DNA from: Acetobacter suratthaniensis
GTDB taxonomy: Bacteria > Pseudomonadota > Alphaproteobacteria > Acetobacterales > Acetobacteraceae
NCBI RefSeq assembly: GCF_017377745.1
Contig: NZ_JAFVMG010000001.1
Coordinates: forward strand, 62,001-126,000
DNA: 64,000 nucleotides
Reading direction: 5' to 3'
In this document: piece by piece, positions 18,301 to 26,512 of the stretch
Layout of the letters: each line of letters begins with the position of its first letter
Numbering within the stretch: position 1 is the first letter of the stretch
Position numbers and translations under genes: made by a program
Notes under the pieces: generated by a model
Seen by the model: only the letters and a program-made list of their open reading frames with translations
Database searches by the model: none
What the model was told of the DNA's origin: nothing

Positions 18301-19086
18301 TTAGTGCTCGGCCAGAAAATTGTCTACAAGCTGGCAGAAGCGCTGCGGTGCATCGGCATGAACCCAGTGGCCAGCTCCGGCAATGCTTTCAAGCCGGTGG
18401 TTGGGAAACAGGCGGCGCATGGCTGGTTCGTTTTCGGGCTGGATATAGCGTGACTGCTCCCCGCGTATGAACAGGGTGGGGCCAGTGTAGCAGGCATCTG
18501 CGGGCAGGGTGGGCCATGCCATCAGAGTAGGCAGGGCGGCCTGTATGTCCTCAAGCCCGATAGCCCAGCCCGGATTATCGCCCAGACGCATGTTCTGCAC
18601 CATGAGCTGGCGCACCGCATCCTTGTCTATCAGCGGGCGCAGCAGGTCATTGGCGGTATGCAGGTCCAGATGGGCTGGAAAATGCAGGGTTTCCAGCCCC
18701 TGCGGCAGGTCGAGGCTGTCAAACCCGCCCTGACCGGGCGCAATATCCACCACAATCAGGCAGCGCACCGCTTCGGGCTGGGTCAGGGCCAGCATCATGG
18801 CGGTTTTGCCCCCCATGGAGTGGCCCAGCACGGCGGCGGGTAGGGCGTGGTGCTGGCGCATGGTTTCGGCCACATCCGCCGCCATCACCGGGTAGCTCAT
18901 GGGGCCATGCGGGCTGGCACCGTGGTTGCGCAGGTCCATGGCCAGTGTGCGGCGGGAGGCAGACAGGCGGCGTTGCACAAAACCGAGGTTGCGGGCGCGG
19001 CCAAATAGGCCATGAAGCAGCACGACAGGCGGCAGCACGGGGGCTGTCGGGGGTTCGGGGCTGCGTTCAATCACGTTCAGCAGCAT
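18301..19086 (-). CDS. Alpha/beta-fold hydrolase, YbfF-like esterase
   Basis: The 261-residue product has the oxyanion motif VVLLHGLFGRARN near residue 25, LRNHGASPHGPMSYPVMAAD, the nucleophile elbow GHSMGGKTAM, DIAP, and the terminal His in GAGHWVHADAPQRF. This pattern matches YbfF-type acyl-CoA or ester hydrolases. No signal peptide is seen. The start at 19086 (MLLNVIERSPEPP) is chosen because it directly precedes the conserved first strand and follows AAGG; the frame extends 26 codons further. The natural substrate is unknown. Confidence 0.82.
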   Translation of the reverse strand: MLLNVIERSPEPPTAPVLPPVVLLHGLFGRARNLGFVQRRLSASRRTLAMDLRNHGASPHGPMSYPVMAADVAETMRQHHALPAAVLGHSMGGKTAMMLALTQPEAVRCLIVVDIAPGQGGFDSLDLPQGLETLHFPAHLDLHTANDLLRPLIDKDAVRQLMVQNMRLGDNPGWAIGLEDIQAALPTLMAWPTLPADACYTGPTLFIRGEQSRYIQPENEPAMRRLFPNHRLESIAGAGHWVHADAPQRFCQLVDNFLAEH

Positions 19087-19176
19087 GGCGGGGCCTTTCT
19101 CCTGTGTGGCATATCGGCGCGTTTTTGCCCCGCTTTGAGCCCAAAGGCGAGGGGTAAGGCGCACTTTACCTTCACC

Positions 19177-21144
19177 TTATGGCGAGACTGTCCGATTGCG
19201 CTGGCCCATAAGCCTGCGGGCAAACCACGCACAGGCCGCGCAAAATGCCAGCACCCCAAGCAGGTCTGGCGCAGCGGTAGGCAGGGTGGAGGCAATGGAC
19301 AGCGCATCATCGTGTCCCAGCGCACCAGAGAATGCCGCAACGGCCACGCCCGTCAGGCTTTCCCCCACGATAAAGCCAGAGGCCAGCATGGTGCCACGTG
19401 TCTGGCTGGCCTGTGTTTCGCTCTCCTGTGCAGCGCTGCGTCTGGCCCATGTGCGCAAGGCCCACCCCAGAACCGCACCGCCTGCCAGTGTGAGACTGGT
19501 GGAGGCAGGGAGATACAACCCGACCGCAACGCCCAACGGTGGCAGCGACAGGCCACGGCGGCGCAAAAGCCTGTCCACGGCCACCAGCACGCAGCCCAGT
19601 ACAAGCCCCGCTCCCAGCATGCTCCAGTCCAGCGTGCCGGAAAAAATCCCCTGCGTTATGAGCGTAATCAAGGCGGGCTGCGGGGCGGACAGTGCTCGGG
19701 ACGGGTCCATGCCGGGGCGAGGCATAGCGCCTGCAAACCCATAAGCCTGATACAGAAGGTTGAGCACCGGCGGGATAACCAGAGAGCCAACGACACAGCC
19801 CACGATCAACACCGCCTCCTGTTTCCATGGCGATGCCCCAACAAGCTGGCCGGTCTTGAGGTCTTGCAAGTTGTCGTTGGAAATGGCGATGGTGGCCGTA
19901 ATGGCCGAGAGCACCAGAATAGTGAAGGCCGTGGCCAGTTTCTGCTCGTTGGCCATCAGGGCGGGAGGAACCAGCCCCAGTGCTTCAAGCCCCAGAATCA
20001 TCAGTGCGCTCAGTACGGCTCCTACAATGATAATGCCTGATATGGGCGATGAGGAGGAGCCGACAATGCCCGCCATGTAGCCGCAGGCTGCGGCCATCAG
20101 AAAACCGAAGACGATACAGAACAGCACCGCAGCCCCGACCAGTGCGCCTGCACCCGTTGTCATGGGGCCAAGAAAATCCCTGAAAAACCACCAAAGCCCA
20201 AAGGCGGAGACAGCCAGCAGAGCGGCCATGCTCCACGGTGAGAGGTCGCGCTCATGCGTGGCGGTCGTACCCTTTGCGGGGCGCAGGCTTTGCCTGATCC
20301 CGTTCAGGACGGGGGGGAGCAGTTCCACCAGTGTCCATAGCGATGCCACGGCAATACTGCCCGCGCCGATAAAGCGGATTTTGTGTAGCCACAGGTCATG
20401 GGCAAAAGCGGCGGCGGGCAGGTGGGCCGGGTTGGGTGTGTGGCTGCTCAGCCACGGCACGCCTATACCCCAGGCCAGCACGCCACCTGTTAGCATGGCC
20501 AGCCCACCGGCCAGCCCGACCAGATATCCGGCCCCCACAAGGGCCAGAGAAAAACTGGCTGAAAACTGGAAAACAGCCGTGCCTGCGCTGGCTGTGAGTG
20601 TGATGCCGTCAGCCAGAAGCCGGAGCGCGCTTGTGGCGAAAGACAGCACAGCGGAAACAAGCCCACCTGCCAGTAAGGCCCGCAAACCCTGCCCGGATTG
20701 TGCCTCGGCTCCGGCACGCAGGATTTCGGCAGCCGCTACGCCTTCAGGGTAGGGCAGCGCGCTACGGGTGACCAGTGCATGGCGGAGCGGGATGGTAAAC
20801 AGTACGCCCAGCACCCCGCCTGCCAGAGACAGCCCGGCCGTCTGCCAGAACGGAAAGCTGTGCCAGTACCCCGCCATGACAAGCCCCGGAAAGGTGGCGA
20901 ACACGCAGGACAGCGTACCCGCCGCCGAGGCCTGACTCTGCACCATATTGTTTTCCAGTATGGTGCCCCGCCCCAGCAGGCGCAGCACCGCCATGGAAAT
21001 GACAGCAGCAGGAATAGACGAGGCGAAGGTCAGCCCGATGCGCAGGCCAAGATAGACATTGGATGCGGTGAAAACGACCGTGATCAGCGCCCCCAGAATC
21101 AGGCCACGCAGGGTGATTTCCCGGTGGTGGGGAGAGACGGTCAT
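19177..21144 (-). CDS. OPT-family oligopeptide or metal-chelate transporter
   Basis: The product is a 655-residue inner-membrane protein with about 14-16 hydrophobic spans. Family motifs are seen near the start: ITLRGLILGALITVVFTASN, ENNMVQSQASAAGTLSCVFA and LPYPEGVAAAEIL. Members import peptides or metal-siderophore complexes with protons. The bacterial group to which this belongs is poorly characterised, so the substrate is open. ATG 21144 follows GAGGG at a good distance; the alternative, 15 bases upstream, is less well supported. It is not clearly linked to its neighbours. Confidence 0.85.
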   Translation of the reverse strand: MTVSPHHREITLRGLILGALITVVFTASNVYLGLRIGLTFASSIPAAVISMAVLRLLGRGTILENNMVQSQASAAGTLSCVFATFPGLVMAGYWHSFPFWQTAGLSLAGGVLGVLFTIPLRHALVTRSALPYPEGVAAAEILRAGAEAQSGQGLRALLAGGLVSAVLSFATSALRLLADGITLTASAGTAVFQFSASFSLALVGAGYLVGLAGGLAMLTGGVLAWGIGVPWLSSHTPNPAHLPAAAFAHDLWLHKIRFIGAGSIAVASLWTLVELLPPVLNGIRQSLRPAKGTTATHERDLSPWSMAALLAVSAFGLWWFFRDFLGPMTTGAGALVGAAVLFCIVFGFLMAAACGYMAGIVGSSSSPISGIIIVGAVLSALMILGLEALGLVPPALMANEQKLATAFTILVLSAITATIAISNDNLQDLKTGQLVGASPWKQEAVLIVGCVVGSLVIPPVLNLLYQAYGFAGAMPRPGMDPSRALSAPQPALITLITQGIFSGTLDWSMLGAGLVLGCVLVAVDRLLRRRGLSLPPLGVAVGLYLPASTSLTLAGGAVLGWALRTWARRSAAQESETQASQTRGTMLASGFIVGESLTGVAVAAFSGALGHDDALSIASTLPTAAPDLLGVLAFCAACAWFARRLMGQRNRTVSP

Positions 21145-21278
21145 GCGGTTTGCCCTCAACTGGCCTGATCAAAACCCATGTATAAACACAGGCTGGGGCG
21201 CCATTATGGGCGCCCGCTCCGTTTGTGTCAGATACGACGGATCGGGCGCCTTGTCTGTACCGCGCACCGGGTGCGGGG

Positions 21279-23132
21279 TCAGAACGTCAGTTCAAGATTG
21301 CTCTGCACGAACGCCCCGGAGGATGCTCCCGCCTTGATCATGCTGCGCGAGGCAAAGATGTATTCCCCATCAAGGCTCAGCGTGACGTGACGGGTTGCGC
21401 GCCAGGTAAAGCTCGCCTGTGGCAGGGTGGCCGTGTAGCCCCCGTGCGGGCGGAAATTATAGTAGGTCAGCCCGTTGGGGTACACCACATCGTTTGTATT
21501 GTTACGCCAAACGGCAGGCACTTTCAGCAGCAAGGTTGTGTTGGGTGTTGGCGTTATGGTGGCGATGGGGCCAACGGTGATGATGTTCGACTGGCCGATA
21601 TAGGTGCTCATGTCCAGATAGTAGGCGCTGGGCACGAATGGCGACATGAAGCCACCCCATGTGGAGGTTTTGCTGCCATTGAGGTTGCCGCCCGAGACAT
21701 CGTCGGCCTGAATGCCGATAGCAGGATGGCCGGGCCAGTGGGCAAAACGCCATGAAATGGTGGCGTCCAGCGCATAGGCTGACACGCTCCTGCTTGGCGC
21801 GTTATTGGCGGGACGGAACTCCCCTCCCTGCCACATGGCTCCAAGCGAGAACTCGATCGGCCCGGCATTACCCCAGATTCGCACCCCGGGTGTATCGCGG
21901 TGGGTCGAACCTGCAACCGATACGCCCGAAGTCGCTGTGGGCATGGGGTTGTTGGCCAGAATGAAGCCAAGGTAGAACGTGTCCACAAAAATCTGGCTGT
22001 TGCGCTCAAGGAAAGTGAACTTGGGCAGCGCGTATGAGGTGTAAACCCCGAACAGGCGTGTTTTCCAGCCAACCTTGTCATGGAACATGGCCGAGGGCGT
22101 TGTATCGGTCTGGGTCAGGTAAAAACCATCCACGCGGAAGTTTTTCCAAAAGGCGTAGCCGCGCAGGCCATTCCATGAATAGGGCAGCGACGGATACACG
22201 CTACCCGCCGTGAAGTAGGGCGGTGCATCCAGAAAGGTCATACGCCCGGCCATGCCGCCCACGGTTGCGTTCAGCACCCGGCCGCGCACTTCCACAAAGG
22301 CCTGCTGGGCATCCAGCCTGCTGCGCCAGCGGCCACCCGCATACCCATAGTAGTTGATACCAGCCGCCTGGCCGCTCATCAGTTCGCCATACAGGCGCAC
22401 ATGCTCGCCCAGATGCAGGTCAGCCCCTACGTTCCAGCGGTAGTTGTTGCGATAGGCGGGGTCTTTCTTGGTCGCCCCGAATCCTGCGCGCTGATCGTAG
22501 AAATTATGCTGGCGGAAGTTACCGCTAAGCGAGAGGTAAATATCCCCCTTATCGTTGAAGGGGATGTATTTCAGCACATCCATCGCGTCGATACGGTTAC
22601 GCTTGTCGCGCAGATCCGACCAGTCTTCCGCCCAGCGTGAGACGGCGTAATACCCCACCGTGCCAAAACCGGCCGCAGCCCCTGTATTGGAGTTGAACAC
22701 TCCCCACGGCCCCTGATGCAGCAGGGCGGAGGGCAGGGGCTTGAGTTCGAGTGTCTGCGGCTGGCCGTAGGCTTCAGGGCGGCTGCTCAGCGGTGGCAGA
22801 AAGCTGGAGCTGTTCCAGTTCACAACGGGGGCTTTTACCTCAACATCGCTGCTTGTGGCGGCGGGTTTGAGGGTTACGGTCGTGCTTTGCGCTGCTGGGG
22901 TGGTGGTGGTTGTAGGGGCGGGTGGTATGGTTTCCTGCGCCGTGGTGTGCGGGTAGCTCAGATGCGCCGCGTGCGGCGCGGTTTCAGCCTGCGCGGGTGC
23001 ACAATGCAGCATGGTAAAGGCAGATGTGCTGACAAGCACAATCCAGACGGCCCTCTGGCTTGATACGGTACGGCTGGAAAAACTGCGGGGTGGGCGGGAA
23101 AAACCGGGAGGGATACCGCAGGGAATGAACAT
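21279..23132 (-). CDS. Outer-membrane beta-barrel, alginate-export (AlgE-like) family
   Basis: The product is a 617-residue exported protein. A signal peptide ends at about residue 49 (HCAPAQA, then ETA), followed by a Thr/Pro/Ala-rich stretch and a long barrel region with alternating aromatic and polar residues (RWAEDWSDLRDKRNRIDAMD; GDIYLSLSGNFRQHNFY). The last residue is Phe after alternating hydrophobics (SNLELTF), the usual outer-membrane insertion signal. It resembles AlgE-type porins for anionic sugars or polysaccharides; the true substrate is unknown. No alginate genes are adjacent. Two inverted repeats lie 44-116 bases upstream. Confidence 0.72.
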   Translation of the reverse strand: MFIPCGIPPGFSRPPRSFSSRTVSSQRAVWIVLVSTSAFTMLHCAPAQAETAPHAAHLSYPHTTAQETIPPAPTTTTTPAAQSTTVTLKPAATSSDVEVKAPVVNWNSSSFLPPLSSRPEAYGQPQTLELKPLPSALLHQGPWGVFNSNTGAAAGFGTVGYYAVSRWAEDWSDLRDKRNRIDAMDVLKYIPFNDKGDIYLSLSGNFRQHNFYDQRAGFGATKKDPAYRNNYRWNVGADLHLGEHVRLYGELMSGQAAGINYYGYAGGRWRSRLDAQQAFVEVRGRVLNATVGGMAGRMTFLDAPPYFTAGSVYPSLPYSWNGLRGYAFWKNFRVDGFYLTQTDTTPSAMFHDKVGWKTRLFGVYTSYALPKFTFLERNSQIFVDTFYLGFILANNPMPTATSGVSVAGSTHRDTPGVRIWGNAGPIEFSLGAMWQGGEFRPANNAPSRSVSAYALDATISWRFAHWPGHPAIGIQADDVSGGNLNGSKTSTWGGFMSPFVPSAYYLDMSTYIGQSNIITVGPIATITPTPNTTLLLKVPAVWRNNTNDVVYPNGLTYYNFRPHGGYTATLPQASFTWRATRHVTLSLDGEYIFASRSMIKAGASSGAFVQSNLELTF

Positions 23133-23175
23133 AGGTCGTGGTCTCTTCTTTTATTTTTGTCTTTGAGGCGCGACT

Positions 23176-23248
23176 GTCATTCAATTTATGAATGACTTAT
23201 ATCCATATTGTTTCACGCAATGCTAATATGTCATATCGCGATTGCGTG
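23176..23248. promoter_or_regulatory. Two inverted repeats upstream of the porin gene
   Basis: GTCATTCA (23176-23183) and TGAATGAC (23189-23196) form a perfect eight-base dyad with a five-base spacer. CACGCAAT (23214-23221) and ATTGCGTG (23241-23248) form a second perfect dyad around an ATATGTCATAT core. Both lie in an AT-rich 196-base gap, upstream of the porin start at 23132. They look like regulator-binding sites, but the factor is unknown. Confidence 0.5.
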
Positions 23249-23328
23249 TTGGGTATCACTAAGCGTTTATCCGATTTTTTTTCCACCCCTGTGTCGAATA
23301 CGACAACAGAATTAAAAAACAGCAAAAA

Positions 23329-23871
23329 TCAGCCGTTTTGCAGCAGGCTCAGGCACTGTCTGGCCCGGCTGCTCAGGCGGATATCGTGCACGGTGGCGAC
23401 GGCCTGCGTGGCGTTTTTGCGCCATGTGCGGCTCATGCCTTTGGCCGAGCAGACATCGCGCGGGGCAACGGGGCTGTCGGTCTGTTCGCGCAGGGCGCTC
23501 AGCACCACGGAGGGGTGGTGCGGCAGGGCGGTTTTCATGCTCCGGCGCAGCAGCGCGGTGGTCTGGCTACTGCTTGCAGGGATCAGGCTGGATAAGACCG
23601 GGGCAACTTCAGGCTGCCCCAGTGCGAGCGCTCTGGTTACGTTCTGCCAGCCATTTTGCTGCGAGAGTGCACGCGCCGTGGGGGCTGCGCCGTTGCTGGC
23701 AATATCCTGCGAAATTGTATGCAGGGCCTGCCCGGCGTGTTCCTGAGTGCGGGCTTCGATCAGTGCCGGGGACGATGCAGGCTGGTGGAGCGTGGTGTGT
23801 GCATCCAGCAGGCACAGGCCCATGGTCAGGCTGAGAAGAGCCGCAGTGGACAGACGGCGGAGAAACGACAA
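23329..23871 (-). CDS. Hypothetical exported protein
   Basis: The 180-residue product starts at a TTG (23869-23871) preceded by AAGGA at good spacing. The N-terminus SFLRRLSTAALLSLTMGLCL is a signal peptide. The mature part is Ala/Gln/Ser/Leu-rich with two Cys residues near the C-terminus (DVCSAKG; ARQCLSLL), possibly a disulfide. I recognise no family. It is upstream of the porin gene on the same strand but separated by 196 bases that contain the dyads. Confidence 0.6.
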   Translation of the reverse strand: MSFLRRLSTAALLSLTMGLCLLDAHTTLHQPASSPALIEARTQEHAGQALHTISQDIASNGAAPTARALSQQNGWQNVTRALALGQPEVAPVLSSLIPASSSQTTALLRRSMKTALPHHPSVVLSALREQTDSPVAPRDVCSAKGMSRTWRKNATQAVATVHDIRLSSRARQCLSLLQNG

Positions 23872-24151
23872 GCAGGCTTTCCTTTTCAGAGGGTTTTCAC
23901 GTCCACGTTAGTTGGGCGGGAGAAAATGGCCACGGAAAGGCAGGGGTGCGGAAAGGTTGCGGCAGCGGCGCGGGCAGATTATAGCGGGCGCGACAGGCCA
24001 GACAGTGCGCGCACGGGGCCGGGGTGTCGGTTTTTTCAGAAATACTGTCGCTGCTGGTTTGTGCGCCTTGTTGGGCCCACACGTATGCAACACAGGTGAG
24101 GCGGCCGCGACAGTGCGGATCGCCCGTAATGCCTGCAAGGAATGGACGACG

Positions 24152-24382
24152 ATGAACGCTTCTCTCTCTGCTTCTGAAATCACTCGTCTGCAGACAGCTC
24201 TGCGCCGCCTGCTGGGTTCGAAGGATCTGACAGTCAACCCTGCGCCGCGTGCGGGTATGTCGGTTGAACTCTCGGTGAATGGCGAAGTGATTGGCACCGT
24301 TCACCGTGATGATGAAGATGGTGACGTCAGCTACGCCATCAACATGGTGGTGCTGGAAGAAGATCTGCCGCCCGCAAAATAA
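24152..24382 (+). CDS. DUF3126 family protein
   Basis: This small cytoplasmic protein of 76 residues begins MNASLSASEITRLQTALRRL and has the conserved core GSKDLTVNPAPRAGMSVELS, then GEVIGTVHRDDEDGDVSYA and an acidic end. DUF3126 is a compact family found in alphaproteobacteria and has no known function. The start at 24152 follows AGGA and gives the usual length; the open frame begins far upstream. A GC-rich stem follows the stop. Confidence 0.82.
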   Translation: MNASLSASEITRLQTALRRLLGSKDLTVNPAPRAGMSVELSVNGEVIGTVHRDDEDGDVSYAINMVVLEEDLPPAK

Positions 24383-24393
24383 AGCGGCAGATT

Positions 24394-24421
24394 CGGCGGC
24401 GTGCCCGATAGCGGGCCGCCG
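24394..24421. terminator. Bidirectional GC-rich hairpin
   Basis: CGGCGGC (24394-24400) pairs with GCCGCCG (24415-24421) just after the DUF3126 stop, followed by GAGCGCTTTT. The convergent gene ends at 24430, so the stem may terminate transcription from both sides. Confidence 0.5.
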
Positions 24422-24429
24422 GAGCGCTT

Positions 24430-25062
24430 TTAGGCTGCGCGTGCAGGTGCCGGGCCGGATGCCTGAAGTGTGCGCGACTGTGCAACGGGGAATGTCACGT
24501 TGGTGATTTTCCAGCGCCAGCTCTGAATACGCAGCTCAACACGCAGGGGTGTTTCATCTGCGTGGCCGGGTATGGGTAATTCCGCCACAAAACAGTCCAG
24601 CCGGGCAAAACGCAGCGAAGTCTGGTGCAGCAATGTTGTCAGGCCGTGTAGGCTCAGCGTGGGGGCAGCTTCTGGCGGAATGGCAGGCAGAGCCTGATCG
24701 ACCAGTGTGCCAAGATTGGCCGAATTTACGCTCTGATCCACCGCGTTGGACACGGCGGTGCTTGCGAAAGAATTGCCGAATTCGGGTAGTTCATCGGCAG
24801 GGGGCTGGGTATCAAGATGCAGCCCCGCCAGTGCCTGCTGCCGGATCGAGGTATCAAGCGAACCCCAGTTGATAATACGGCCAAGAGCCGTCATGTCGTG
24901 GGTTTGCAGGTCTTCCGCGACGCAAAACAGCGTGATGAAGGGTGATGCCACATAAAGCCCCAGCGCAAGCAGAGCCGAGCAGACACAGGCCCGGCGTGCA
25001 GCCTGATGCCGGGGCATGCGAGCTTGCCGGGAGAGAAGCCCCGACCGGGAGGGGAGTGCCAT
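24430..25062 (-). CDS. DUF2939 family membrane-anchored protein
   Basis: The product is 210 residues. After a basic N-terminus comes one hydrophobic segment (CVCSALLALGLYVASPFITL), then the DUF2939 pattern in which a residue set before a domain reads DMTALGRIINWGSLDTSIRQ. The rest is probably periplasmic, including NSANLGTLVDQALPAIPPEA and a C-terminal WRWKITNVTFPV strand. The function of the family is unknown. ATG 25062 has AAGGA nine to ten bases upstream and is preferred to the longer frame. Confidence 0.75.
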   Translation of the reverse strand: MALPSRSGLLSRQARMPRHQAARRACVCSALLALGLYVASPFITLFCVAEDLQTHDMTALGRIINWGSLDTSIRQQALAGLHLDTQPPADELPEFGNSFASTAVSNAVDQSVNSANLGTLVDQALPAIPPEAAPTLSLHGLTTLLHQTSLRFARLDCFVAELPIPGHADETPLRVELRIQSWRWKITNVTFPVAQSRTLQASGPAPARAA

Positions 25063-25205
25063 GTGTGCATTCCTTCCATGTGTTGTGAGCAACACTTATA
25101 ACCCAGATGCCCGAGCAGATGCGAGGATAACATCATGGTTCAGGGCTTGTTATTACAGAAATATGATGTCAGGCCCGGTATTCGGGCGGGCAGGAGGCGG
25201 GGCCG

Positions 25206-25982
25206 ATGAGCATTGATCTTACCGAGAGCGAGATTCATCGTTACTCGCGCCATATCCTTCTGGCTGAACTGGGTGGCACAGGGCAGATGGCCATCAAAAA
25301 CGCCTCGGTTCTGGTGGTGGGCGCAGGCGGGCTTGGCTCGCCTGTTGCCCTGTATCTGGCGGCAGCGGGTGTCGGGCGTATAGGGCTGGTGGATAATGAT
25401 GTGGTGGAGCTTTCCAACCTCCAGCGTCAGATTCTGCACGTTACCGGAGCAGTAGGGCACAAGAAGGTGGACTCCGCTCGCGAACGGCTGAGGGCGCTTA
25501 ACCCTGAAATCGTTGTGGAAACATGGGATATGCGCCTTGATGCCGCAGGCGTGGCGGATCTGGTCTCGCGTTATGATCTGGTTTGCGATGGCTGCGATAA
25601 TTTTGAAACGCGCTATCTGGTCAACGAGGCTTGTGTGCGGCAGGGCAAAACCCTGATTTCAGCGGCGGCGCAGCGTTTTGGTGGTCAGCTTTCCACCTTC
25701 CGGCCCCAGCTTGGTGGCCCCTGTTACGCCTGCCTTTACCCCCCGCATGAGGGCGATGATAGCGCCATTCCCACCTGCGGTGATGCGGGGGTGCTCGGGG
25801 CGATAACAGGTGTGATGGGTACATTGCAGGCCACCGAGGCGCTGAAGGAAGTAACGGGTATCGGCACCTCCATGGACGGACGACTGTTGATGTGGGATGC
25901 CCTGTCCATGCGTTTTTCTGAACTGAAACTGGCAGCGGACCCGGCCTGTCCTGTCTGCGGTGCGGCAGGTGTGCGGGCATGA
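25206..25982 (+). CDS. moeB: MoeB/ThiF-type adenylyltransferase (E1-like)
   Basis: This 258-residue enzyme adenylates the C-terminal glycine of a ubiquitin-like sulfur carrier such as MoaD or ThiS. The nucleotide loop VVGAGGLGSPVALYLAAAG is at about residue 38, DNDVVELSNLQRQ at about 62, and CDGCDNFETRYLVN carries the conserved Asp. Zinc Cys pairs are CYACLYP and CPVCGAA. The PTCGDAGVLG segment holds the catalytic-region Cys. AGGAGG lies seven bases before the ATG. It overlaps the next gene by four bases. No moaD is adjacent, so the partner carrier is unknown. Confidence 0.88.
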   Translation: MSIDLTESEIHRYSRHILLAELGGTGQMAIKNASVLVVGAGGLGSPVALYLAAAGVGRIGLVDNDVVELSNLQRQILHVTGAVGHKKVDSARERLRALNPEIVVETWDMRLDAAGVADLVSRYDLVCDGCDNFETRYLVNEACVRQGKTLISAAAQRFGGQLSTFRPQLGGPCYACLYPPHEGDDSAIPTCGDAGVLGAITGVMGTLQATEALKEVTGIGTSMDGRLLMWDALSMRFSELKLAADPACPVCGAAGVRA

Positions 25983-26401
25983 ACGATTCGGCCACTTTTG
26001 CAACTGGGGCGCAGGATGCAGAACCTGAAGCCCTTGCCCTGCTGCTGGTTGAAGCCCGCTACGAGCGCCTGCACGCAGCGTTTATGCTGGCCGCTACGGC
26101 GCTGGCTCTGGGGCGGCCGGTTACCCTGTTTGGTATGGGGAGCGGTGTCGGCGCTTTCTGTCGTTCATGGGAGGGGGTGCCTGATCATGCGCAGGGTGAG
26201 GCCGGTCGGTTGAATGCCGGTGTGGCCGGTGTGGAAGTGCTCCGCGAGGCCATACAGGAAATGGGTGCCCGCATGATGGTGTGCGACTCCGGGCTGAAAG
26301 CGATGAATCTTGGTGCGCAGGACCTCATTGAAGGGGTGCGGGTTGTCGGTCTGCCGACATTCATGGACTGTGCGGGTACTGCGCGTCAGCTTGTATTCTA
26401 G
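25979..26401 (+). CDS. DsrE-like sulfur-relay family protein
   Basis: The product is 140 residues. The body matches the DsrE/DsrF/DsrH-like fold: LLLVEARYERLHAAFMLAAT, ALALGRPVTLFGMGSGVGAF, REAIQEMGARMMVCDSGLKA and LIEGVRVVGLPTF. The Cys in MMVCDSGL is the likely persulfide carrier. Its ATG overlaps the stop of moeB (ATGA), so the two are translationally coupled and probably act in one sulfur-transfer step. The exact product, cofactor or modified tRNA, cannot be read. Confidence 0.75.
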   Translation: MNDSATFATGAQDAEPEALALLLVEARYERLHAAFMLAATALALGRPVTLFGMGSGVGAFCRSWEGVPDHAQGEAGRLNAGVAGVEVLREAIQEMGARMMVCDSGLKAMNLGAQDLIEGVRVVGLPTFMDCAGTARQLVF

Positions 26402-26512
26402 GCTGTTATTCTAGGGCATGCGGCATCGGGTAAGGTGCTGTGTGCAGGTTTTTGATCCAGAGCAGGGAAAGCCCTCTTGCTCCGGCGCGGCTCTGTTGGC
26501 AGGGATGCAGGC

